Positions 24,418 to 34,033 of a stretch of 41,705 nt of DNA are shown piece after piece. Position 1 is the stretch's first letter; each line of letters starts with the position of its first letter. The DNA comes from JAWWBN01 sp033720955 (lineage in GTDB: Bacteria > Acidobacteriota > Thermoanaerobaculia > Multivoradales > JAHEKO01). The stretch lies in assembly GCA_033720955.1 (NCBI GenBank), contig JAWWBN010000005.1, positions 1-41,705 of the forward strand, in the 5' to 3' direction. The notes beneath the pieces were generated by a model. The model had not been told where the DNA came from and did no database searches. It worked only from the letters and a program-made list of their open reading frames with translations. A program made the position numbers and the translations under genes.

Positions 24418-24866
24418 CGCGGGTCACCGCCCTGGCCGCCGTCGCCGCGCTCTTCGTGACCGGGGTGCTCGTCGGCGCCCTGGCCACCCACCTCTTCTAC
24501 ACCCAGCGTCTGCTTCGGCCCGAGGGCGCACCGCGGGCGATGGTGATGGGCCGTCTCTTCAGCCGTCAGCTCGAGCGCAGCCTGGAGCTCACGCCCGAGC
24601 AGGCGGAGCAGGTGGAGAAGATCGTGCGCGACAGCCACGCCGAGGCCGACCGTCTGCGCCGGGAGACCTTCCCGCGGGTTCGCCAGATCGTGGACGAGGC
24701 GGCGGCGGAGATCGAGGCCATCCTCACCGAAGAGCAGCGCGAGCGCTTCCGGGAGCTGCGACGCCGCCAGCGCGACCGGGCGGAGCAGTTCCTGCTCGGT
24801 CCGCCGGGTCCGGGCCGACGACGCGGCCCCGGTCCGCCGCCGGATCCCCCGCCGCCGCGGCCGTAG
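24414..24866 (+). CDS. Membrane-anchored LTxxQ (Spy/CpxP/CnrX-like) periplasmic sensor
   Basis: 150 aa. One N-terminal TM helix (about 5-24) is followed by a charged all-helical domain with two LTxxQ motifs (LTPEQ 59-63, LTEEQ 104-108), the hallmark of Spy, CpxP and metal-sensor CnrX-type proteins. The C-terminal ~20 residues are Gly/Pro/Arg-rich. In CnrYXH-type systems such a protein senses periplasmic metal and controls the anti-sigma factor. The ATGA overlap with the anti-sigma gene supports a shared role. Whether it binds metal is not known; no obvious His/Met cluster is present, so a misfolding sensor is equally possible. Confidence 0.83.
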   Translation: MTRVTALAAVAALFVTGVLVGALATHLFYTQRLLRPEGAPRAMVMGRLFSRQLERSLELTPEQAEQVEKIVRDSHAEADRLRRETFPRVRQIVDEAAAEIEAILTEEQRERFRELRRRQRDRAEQFLLGPPGPGRRRGPGPPPDPPPPRP

Positions 24867-24973
24867 CGGGCCGGTCCGCGGCCCCCGGATGATCGACGCC
24901 GGCTCCTCTCCGCGCGAGCCGCCGGGGCTCCGAGCCCTCCGAGCGCGGCCGCCGCCGGCTCGGCGCTTCCAGG

Positions 24974-25004
24974 TGTAACCGGCCGGCCGTCTCGCCCATC
25001 TATC
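24974..25004 (+). promoter_or_regulatory. Second copy of the ECF-sigma-type promoter
   Basis: GTAACC (24975-24980), exactly 16 nt, then CATCTATC (24997-25004). It agrees with the copy before the sigma gene, and TGTAACCGG is identical in both. The predicted start near 25011 gives a ~63-nt leader to the second LTxxQ gene. Confidence 0.7.
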
Positions 25005-25073
25005 CGGGCAGAGGCGGAAGGGAACGACGGCTCGACCGCCCGCCACCCACCACCGTCGAGAGGGAGAGTGAGA

Positions 25074-25613
25074 ATGACCACGAGAACCGGAATCGGAGCC
25101 GTCGTCCTCGTCGCCATGGCCTGCCTGCTGGCCGCGACGGCGCAGGCGCAGGGAGCGAGAGGCCGGGGCCGGGGACCCGGCGGAGCGGGGATGGGGCCGG
25201 GCCCGCGAGGGTTGGGCGGCCCGGACGGCCCGCCGGGAGGTCTGATGGCCGAGCTGATGATCGACCATCTGGATCTGACGCCGGAGCAGCTCGAGGCGAT
25301 CGGGGCGGAGCGCGGCCTCTGGGCCGAGCGTGGCGAGGAGCTGCGGCGCGAGATGTGGGAGCGACGCAAGGCGGTGCGGGAGGCCTCCCAGGCACGGCCG
25401 CTGGACGAGGAGGCGGTGCGGGCCGCCGCCCTGGGCGCGGCGGAGATCGAGGTCGAGCTGGCGGTCCACCGGGCGCGGGCGCTTCAGGCGGTGTACGGCC
25501 TGCTCACCGAAGAGCAGCTCACCGAGCTGGACACCCTGCGCGAGCGGATGGCCGAGCGCCGCGAGCGCATGCGCGACCGCTTCCGGGAGCGCCGGTTCCC
25601 CGGAGCCGACTAG
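25074..25613 (+). CDS. Exported LTxxQ (Spy-like) periplasmic protein
   Basis: 179 aa from ATG 25074, chosen because GGAG lies 7 nt upstream; a GTG 6 nt earlier is also possible. The signal peptide (GAVVLVAMACLLAATAQAQ) has an AQA cleavage site. A Gly/Arg/Pro-rich linker (27-56) leads to a helical domain with LTPEQ (68-72) and LTEEQ (144-148). This is the soluble counterpart of the membrane-anchored LTxxQ protein upstream and is a plausible output (chaperone or feedback) of the ECF regulon, since its own promoter matches the sigma gene promoter. A hairpin follows at 25686-25713. Confidence 0.83.
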   Translation: MTTRTGIGAVVLVAMACLLAATAQAQGARGRGRGPGGAGMGPGPRGLGGPDGPPGGLMAELMIDHLDLTPEQLEAIGAERGLWAERGEELRREMWERRKAVREASQARPLDEEAVRAAALGAAEIEVELAVHRARALQAVYGLLTEEQLTELDTLRERMAERRERMRDRFRERRFPGAD

Positions 25614-25685
25614 CGACCCTCGGGGGCCCGGGGCGCGGCCAGGCGGCGCGCCGAGGCACGGTCGAGGGCTCCGGAGCCCAGACCC

Positions 25686-25713
25686 GGCCCCCGGGGACGA
25701 GCCCCCGGGGGCC
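25686..25713 (+). terminator. Strong GC hairpin downstream of the ECF regulon
   Basis: An 11-bp perfect stem (GGCCCCCGGGG pairing with CCCCGGGGGCC) around a 6-nt loop, 70 nt after the second LTxxQ gene. There is no long U tract on either side, so it is a possible terminator or RNA-processing hairpin rather than a textbook intrinsic terminator. It also lies beyond the end of the convergent minus-strand gene (25752) and could serve both. Confidence 0.5.
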
Positions 25714-25751
25714 TTCGCCGCCGGGCTCGAGGACGGACGGCGGTCGCGTGG

Positions 25752-26024
25752 CTACGTCCGGGGCGGCAGGCGGAGCGTCCAGACGACGAGGAGAACGGTG
25801 GTGGCGGAGAGGTTCGCCACCGTGATCCCCTCGAGAAGCCGCCGGGGCCCGTCGCCCGCGCTCGCCGGGTCGAAGAGCCTGAGCACGGCGCCGGCCAGCA
25901 GCACGAGGGCGGTGAGGGAGCCCGCGATGCCGAAGGGGCGCAGGGCGGGGCGGCGATCCCGAAGCAGCGCCAGGGCCGCGACGAGCAGCAGGGTGGAGCC
26001 GCCGAGGAAGAAGTAGGTCGTCAT
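25752..26024 (-). CDS. Small three-TM membrane protein
   Basis: 90 aa, not recognised. Three hydrophobic helices are visible at about 3-21, 33-49 and 66-84, joined by short loops with Arg/Asp. There is no signal peptide separate from TM1 and no cysteine. A GGAAGAG site precedes the ATG. It begins 31 nt downstream of the secreted Cys-tail protein gene on the same strand, so the two are probably co-transcribed. Its size and topology would fit an immunity-type or membrane-partner protein, but that is only context. Confidence 0.6.
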   Translation of the reverse strand: MTTYFFLGGSTLLLVAALALLRDRRPALRPFGIAGSLTALVLLAGAVLRLFDPASAGDGPRRLLEGITVANLSATTVLLVVWTLRLPPRT

Positions 26025-26055
26025 CGGGCTCTTCCGAGGGAGCCTACCGCAGCGC

Positions 26056-26871
26056 TCAGTCGGGGAAGCAGGCGAGGATGGCCGAGGCCACGGCGACCTC
26101 GTGGGCGAGGATGGCGAAGACGCAGCTCGCGCCCAGGGTGGGGACGCCGCCGACCACGCAGCCGGCGATGATCCCCCAGACGGAGACCACGTAGCCGGTG
26201 ATGCCCAGGGCGCACTCGAAGAACTCGCGCAGGCTGGCCGGGGCCACGGCCTCCCTGTCGAGGGCCGTCAGCGCCACCCGCATCTCGCGCAGGAACTCGG
26301 CGCTGTGACGCGAGGCGAGGGTCTCGGCCAGGTGCAGGTAGGCGCGATGGTCGCCGCCGTGCCCGCCGCGGGGGTGGAAGGAGCTCACGGCGCGGTCGCC
26401 GTCGTGGACGGTGAGCTCGCGCAGCCGGCCGTCGCGCCCGGTGGCGTACCTGACCACGACCTGGCCGTCGATGAGCACGCTGGGGCCGAGACCGGCGTCC
26501 GGCGACATCTCGAAGGTCATCTGCTCGCCGCTCGCCGCGGTGAGAGTCGCGGCGGCGGTGAAGCCGCCCCGCTCCGCGGGCCAGGCGAGGACCTCGATCC
26601 GAAAGCCGTTGGGCGCGTCGTAGCCGAAGCGCTCGACGCGGCCGCCCGAGCCGTCGGGGGCCTGGGTGCGGGGGAGGGGCCGGGGCGAGGGCCGCGGCGG
26701 CTCCTTCTGGATGCGCTGGATGGGTCCGGGCAGCGGGCGGGTGTTCTCTTTGTTGACGATGCCGGAGGCGGCGCCGTTCGCGCGGTCGGGCTCGGCCCGG
26801 ACGCCGGCGGGAGGCAGGAGCTGCAGCAGGAGAGCGGGGAGGATCGTGCGGGCGATGGTGGATCGTCTCAT
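26056..26871 (-). CDS. Secreted protein with Cys-containing hydrophobic C-terminal segment
   Basis: 271 aa from the ATG at 26871, with AGGAG 9 nt upstream. A signal peptide covers about residues 1-26 (ARTILPALLLQLLPPAGVRA). A low-complexity Pro/Arg linker (about 47-72) is followed by a beta-rich domain (about 75-175: FGYDAPNGFRIEVLAW, MTFEMSPDAG, VVRYATGRDG) and a helical stretch. The last 55 residues (217-271) are strongly hydrophobic and Gly/Ala/Val-rich, with cysteines at 220, 238, 250 and 268. These are the only cysteines in the protein. No known family is recognised. This layout recalls precursors whose hydrophobic C-terminal peptide is cut off (SdpC- or halocin C8-type), but that is a hypothesis. 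Confidence 0.65.
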   Translation of the reverse strand: MRRSTIARTILPALLLQLLPPAGVRAEPDRANGAASGIVNKENTRPLPGPIQRIQKEPPRPSPRPLPRTQAPDGSGGRVERFGYDAPNGFRIEVLAWPAERGGFTAAATLTAASGEQMTFEMSPDAGLGPSVLIDGQVVVRYATGRDGRLRELTVHDGDRAVSSFHPRGGHGGDHRAYLHLAETLASRHSAEFLREMRVALTALDREAVAPASLREFFECALGITGYVVSVWGIIAGCVVGGVPTLGASCVFAILAHEVAVASAILACFPD

Positions 26872-26904
26872 CTCGGGGTTCTCCTCAGGTGTCGATCCGC
26901 GGAA

Positions 26905-26922
26905 GGGGGAGGGGGAGGGGGA
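26905..26922. repeat. GGGGGA x3 tandem hexamer
   Basis: Three perfect copies of GGGGGA on the plus strand, 34-51 nt upstream of the ATG of the minus-strand secreted protein gene. On the plus strand the three G5 runs could take part in a quadruplex; in the minus-strand mRNA leader they appear as a C-rich tract. Copy-number variation here could change the leader. Confidence 0.6.
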
Positions 26923-26953
26923 GAAGGTCCGGAGCCTCGAAGGGGGCGCGGCG

Positions 26954-26979
26954 GCCCCCGGCACTCCGGCGCCGGGGGC
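26954..26979 (-). terminator. Candidate GC hairpin after lpxD
   Basis: A 9-bp perfect stem (GCCCCCGGC with GCCGGGGGC) around an 8-nt loop, about 135 nt beyond the lpxD stop in the 26872-27114 intergenic stretch. No U tract follows. It may end the M48-lpxD transcript. Confidence 0.35.
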
Positions 26980-27114
26980 GGGGCGGGTCGGTGGGGGACG
27001 GGGGGCATGACGTCGGCCGCTCGGACGCGACCAGTGGGGCCGCGCTCCCCCAACAGACGGAAAACCGGAGCGCAATCTGCCGGCGCTCGCCGCGGTCCCG
27101 GCCGCTACGGGGCG

Positions 27115-28143
27115 CTAGGACTCTTCGAGCCGGCGCCGCAGCCGGCGGAGCTCGCGCTGCATCTCGGGCAGCCGGGCGAGCGCCGCCTGGATGCGGATCT
27201 CGAGCGTCTTCTCCCGCGCCGGGTTCCCCCACATGACGGCGCCGGGGGGAACGTCGCGGAAGGCCACCGAGGTGCCGCCCAGCACCGCGCCCTCGCCGAT
27301 GGTGACGTTGTCCGAGGTCCCCGCCCGCCCGGCGAGAATCGCCCGGTCGCCCACCGTCACGGAGCCGGAGAGCGCCACGGTCGGCAGGATCAGCACGTCC
27401 TCGCCGACGCGGCAGTTGTGGGCGACGTGAGCCAGGTCGCCGACCTTGGTGCCGCGCCCGATGGTGGTGCTGGCGATGGTCGCCCGGTCGATGGTCGCCA
27501 GGGCGCCGATCTCGACGTCGTCGCCGATCACGATCGACCCCACCTGCGGCACCTTCACGTGGCGGCCGTCGAGCTGCGCGTAGCCGTACCCTTCCGCGCC
27601 GATCACCGCCCCGGCGTGCACCACCAGGCGGTCGCCGGCGACGACGTCCTCCAGGATCACCACGTTGGGCCAGAGCACCGAACGGCGCCCGATTCGGCTG
27701 CGCTGTCCCAGGTAGACGTTGGCGTAGAGAACGGAGCCGTCGCCGACCTCGGCTTCCTCGCGCACCACCGCACCGGGCCCCACGGTGACCCCCTCGCCGA
27801 TCTTCGCCGCCGGATGGACCTCAGCCGCCGGGTGGATCCCGGCCGGCTGCCGTCTTGCCTCCTCGGCGATCCTCGCCAGGATGCGCGCGAAGGCGGCGAG
27901 AGGAGCCGTCACCACGAGCTGGTGGCCGGCGAACCCGTCGATCGGCTCCGGCACCAGCAGCGCTCCGGCGCGCGAGCCGGCCGCCGCCTCGAGGTAGCGC
28001 CGGTCCTTGACGAACGAGAGGTCCCTCGGACCGGCGCTCTCCAGGGGCGCCAGGCCGGCGCACAGGAAGCCGGGGTCGCCCACGATCTCCCCGCCGCCGA
28101 CCAGGCCGCGGACCTCGTCGAGGGTCAGGTCGAGGCGGGGCAC
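27115..28143 (-). CDS. lpxD: UDP-3-O-acylglucosamine N-acyltransferase LpxD
   Basis: Third-step enzyme of lipid A synthesis: it N-acylates UDP-3-O-acyl-glucosamine with an acyl-ACP in the cytoplasm. 342 aa, normal length. An N-terminal uridine-binding domain (about 1-100) is followed by a left-handed beta helix of hexapeptide repeats (VTVGPGAVV, AEVGDGSVL, SRIGRRSVL and so on, about 105-310). The active-site segment is AHVAHNCRVG, where the family's catalytic His is expected, and a helical C-terminus closes the domain. It starts with GTG 6 nt after the M48 peptidase stop, with no good separate ribosome site, so translation coupling is likely. Its presence shows an outer membrane with lipid A. 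Confidence 0.96.
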   Translation of the reverse strand: MPRLDLTLDEVRGLVGGGEIVGDPGFLCAGLAPLESAGPRDLSFVKDRRYLEAAAGSRAGALLVPEPIDGFAGHQLVVTAPLAAFARILARIAEEARRQPAGIHPAAEVHPAAKIGEGVTVGPGAVVREEAEVGDGSVLYANVYLGQRSRIGRRSVLWPNVVILEDVVAGDRLVVHAGAVIGAEGYGYAQLDGRHVKVPQVGSIVIGDDVEIGALATIDRATIASTTIGRGTKVGDLAHVAHNCRVGEDVLILPTVALSGSVTVGDRAILAGRAGTSDNVTIGEGAVLGGTSVAFRDVPPGAVMWGNPAREKTLEIRIQAALARLPEMQRELRRLRRRLEES

Positions 28144-28149
28144 TCCCGT

Positions 28150-29370
28150 CTACTCCGCGATCCAGTCGTAGGTGCGAACCAGGTCGTCCGCGGTGCTCAC
28201 CTCGCCGTCGGGGCCCACGCTCCACAGGGTGAACCCCTCGTCGGTCTCGTAGTAGCCGTAGTAGAGGCCGTCGAAGGGATCGCCCGGCAGGGGCTCGGAC
28301 GGGTACCTGTCCTCCCAGGCGGCGAGGATCTCGTCCATGGAGAGCTCGCCGGTCCGGCGCTGGCGCAGCCCCCGGATGACCGGCGCCAGGTCGTCGAACT
28401 CGGACCACACGGAGCGCGTCGCCGCCTCCGCGTCGCCGCCGAAGACGGAGTCGATAGGGCTCTCCGCCGCGGGCAGCTCGAGCAGCCGCTCCATCCTGGG
28501 GAGGAGAACCGCCACGGTCAGGAAGCCCGCCAGCGACGGCACCGCCACGAGGGCGCCCAGAAGGAGGGCCGCCCGCATGGGCCCCCGCACGGCCACCCAC
28601 CCCGGCGGCTTGAGGGCCGGGTCGATGGCGGCCACCCGCTCGCAGAGAGGCGGATAGCCCGAGAGCCACTTTCCCAGGGTCATCCAGCCGGTGTCCAGGT
28701 CCTTCGACTGGGCGACGAAGCTCACCAGGTTCACCCGCCCGGCGTGCGCGCCGCCCGCCGCGAGGATCGTCAGGCCGTGCTTGGCGCCGTCCAGGTCGCC
28801 GCAGAGGGCGGCGCCGTAGCGGTCGCAGGTGTACTCCCGGGCGCGCGAGTAGGCCGACCCCAGGAAGGGCATGAAGAGCCCCGGCGCCAGGAGCCAGGCG
28901 AAGCTCAGGTGCCCGGCGCGGATGTGCCCCAGCTCGTGGCCGATGATCATGTCGCGGGCGCCGTGGTCGTCGCCGCAGGCGTCGAGGAGATCGGAGTAGA
29001 GGACGATCATCCGCGAGCGGAAGAAGCGGGTCGCGAAGGCGTTGAGGGAGCCTCCCGCCTCCATGAGGTAGGCCTCCGGCACCGAGGCGAGGCCGGCCCG
29101 GCGGGTGAGCTCCTCCACCCGTTCGTAGAGCTCGGGGAGCTGCTCGGGGCCAAGGCGGACGGCGCTGCCGCGGATGTGGGTCACCAGCAGCAGGTGGACG
29201 GCGAAGAGAAAGACCCCGATCAGCAGGACGTAGACCAGCCCGACGATGCTGAAGGCCAGGAGCAGCCAGACGAAGAGCGAGGCCAGCACCACCAGGATCA
29301 GGAGCGGGATCTCGGTGGGCCAGCGCTCGACCCGGATCGGGCCGCCGCTCGCGGCGTCGCTCGTCGTCAT
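28150..29370 (-). CDS. M48-family membrane zinc metallopeptidase
   Basis: 406 aa from ATG 29370 (a TTG lies just before it). Two TM helices near residues ~20-65 precede the catalytic domain, which has the zinc motif HELGH (His145, Glu146, His149). A downstream glutamate in the REYTCDRYGAAL segment is the likely third zinc ligand. A hydrophobic segment at about 265-290 follows. This matches HtpX/M48B-like proteases that clear damaged membrane proteins. The C-terminal ~110 residues include a GEVSTADDLV-like stretch and have no clear family. A perfect TATAAT is found 27 nt upstream of the start. It is co-directional with lpxD (6 nt gap). Confidence 0.88.
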   Translation of the reverse strand: MTTSDAASGGPIRVERWPTEIPLLILVVLASLFVWLLLAFSIVGLVYVLLIGVFLFAVHLLLVTHIRGSAVRLGPEQLPELYERVEELTRRAGLASVPEAYLMEAGGSLNAFATRFFRSRMIVLYSDLLDACGDDHGARDMIIGHELGHIRAGHLSFAWLLAPGLFMPFLGSAYSRAREYTCDRYGAALCGDLDGAKHGLTILAAGGAHAGRVNLVSFVAQSKDLDTGWMTLGKWLSGYPPLCERVAAIDPALKPPGWVAVRGPMRAALLLGALVAVPSLAGFLTVAVLLPRMERLLELPAAESPIDSVFGGDAEAATRSVWSEFDDLAPVIRGLRQRRTGELSMDEILAAWEDRYPSEPLPGDPFDGLYYGYYETDEGFTLWSVGPDGEVSTADDLVRTYDWIAE

Positions 29371-29397
29371 CAAAATCTTCTCGCGGACGGCCCGGGG

Positions 29398-29403
29398 ATT
29401 ATA
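29398..29403 (-). promoter_or_regulatory. Consensus -10 (TATAAT) before the M48 peptidase gene
   Basis: A perfect TATAAT on the minus strand, 27 nt before the ATG. The expected start near 29391 gives a ~20-nt leader carrying GAGAAG. The -35 region is not recognisable. The 29404-29547 stretch between it and the end of the decayed kinase gene also contains a weak hairpin (29489-29510). Confidence 0.5.
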
Positions 29404-29547
29404 GGCCGTCGGGCTCTTCCGCGCCGAGCCCGATCACCCCCGGCCGACGCCCCCTGGGGATGCGCGAGAGGCCGGTCCGGTAGGAGGCCTCCCCTGGAAT
29501 CGCCGGGGAGCTCCGCCTGCCTCGCCCAGCGAGGTCTTCGCCAGCTC

Positions 29548-30703
29548 AGTTGCCGCCGGTGTTGACCAGCTTGGGGTCGAGGTACACCTTCGTCACGTAG
29601 CCGAAGTGGCGTCGTCGGTCTCGACGGAGAGGGTGTAGGCGAAAGCCGCGCCGCTGCGCCGCCACGGTGCCGACGTCCTCGAGGTGCCGAGGCCCATCTG
29701 GCCCTCGGCCTGGCTCGGCCCGACGTCGCACCGAGCTCGTTCCGACGCGCCGGGGAGGTGTTCGACCCGGTGGCCCGCCTCTCCCGCCATCCCCTCCGCC
29801 GCGAGACCTGGGCGCGGGCGCTGGTGCATCTCGACCGGGTGGACGCAGAGCCAGGCGGCCTCCGGGTCGGCCGGCCGCTCCGCCAGCAGGCCCTCCGAGA
29901 TCTCAACCGCTCTCCGCGCCATGCCGGCGGCCTCGCTCGCGTCGCTGCCGGCGAGAGCCCGGGAGATGGTGGTGAGGGTGTAGGCCAGACCCTGCCGCCA
30001 CTCCGCGTTGCTCGGGTCGAGCCCGACCAGCCGCTCGTATCCGGCGCGGGCGGCCCGCAGCCGGCTCAAGCCCTCCGTCCGGCTCCGGGTGCGGACCTCG
30101 AGCGAGCCGAGCCGCTGACGGGCCAGGGAGAGGCTGCTCTGCCAGGCCGTGTTCTCCGGGTCCCGGCGCGCCAGGTCCTGGTGCAGATCGAGCGCCGCGA
30201 GGCAGTGGGCCGGGCGAGACCGAAGTCGAGCACCTTGACCCCGCCGCTGGGCGTCAGCATCACGTTGTCCGGCTTGAGGTCCCGGTGGACGATCCCTCGC
30301 CGTGCGCGGCCACCAGGACCTCGGCGATTCGGATGGCGACGGCGAGCCGCTGCGCCGGGTCGAGGCCCTTCTGCACGGCGGCGGCGAGGTGGTCGCCCTC
30401 GATCAGCTCGAGCACCAGGAAGTCCGTCGACTCGCCCGGGATGTAGTCGTAGATTCCGCAGATGCTCGGGTGGTCGAGCCGCGACAGCGTCCGCGCCTCG
30501 CGCAGGAATCGGACCCTGGCCTCCGGGGTGAGGCGGTGGCGGGAGCGGATCACCTTCAGCGCGACCTTGCGCTGCAGGGTCTCGTCGAAGCCCAGGTAGA
30601 CCTTGCCCATCCCGCCGCCGCCCAGCATCTCGAGCACCCGGATCTGACGGATCCGCCTGCCGATCAGATGGCAGTCGGCCTCTCCCGGAGCGCCTGGTTT
30701 CAC
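29548..30703 (-). pseudogene. Decayed PrkC/PknB-like Ser/Thr kinase with TPR-like C-terminus
   Basis: The remains of a kinase-TPR protein, read in several frames. From GTG 30703 the frame shows the N-lobe: glycine loop EMLGGGGMGKVYLG, catalytic lysine in VALKVI, FLREARTLSRLDHP, and IYDYIPG. Near 30294-30298 a one-base loss shifts the frame; the alternative frame continues with GIVHRDLKPDNVML and VLDFGLARP. The text then jumps directly to TPR-like helices (LDLHQDLARRDPENTAWQ, GYERLVGLDPSNAEWRQGLAYTL), so the kinase C-lobe and any TM segment are missing. A further one-base shift near 29607-29612 leads to a C-terminal VTKVYLDPKLVNTGGN. Frameshift plus internal deletion argue for a real pseudogene rather than sequencing error alone. 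Confidence 0.8.
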
Positions 30704-30736
30704 CTCGCCTCGATGGGGCAGTCGACCGCTGACCGC

Positions 30737-30750
30737 CTTTTGTAGAAAAG
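30737..30750. repeat. Short perfect inverted repeat upstream of the decayed kinase
   Basis: CTTTT-GTAG-AAAAG, a palindromic 14-nt AT-rich block in GC-rich DNA, 34 nt before the kinase GTG. It may be the -10 region (TACAAA on the minus strand) or an operator of the former kinase gene. It lies in the 30704-30843 gap after the second RND permease. Confidence 0.35.
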
Positions 30751-30843
30751 CTCTGCCAGGCTACCCGAGCGCTGGCGGCGAGGCAAACCGGAGCCACCCG
30801 GAGGCTCCGGCTGGCGCGGCCCGGCGGCAGCCGCGCCGACGGG

Positions 30844-34008
<3,165 letters not shown>

Positions 34009-34033
34009 GGGCGGCCGGAGCCGGAGGAGGGTC

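Noticed and set aside
20489..24487. 1332-codon minus-strand frame over the sigma/MFS region
   Set aside because: Only the last 393 codons show a signal peptide and conserved motifs. The rest is antisense to clear plus-strand genes.
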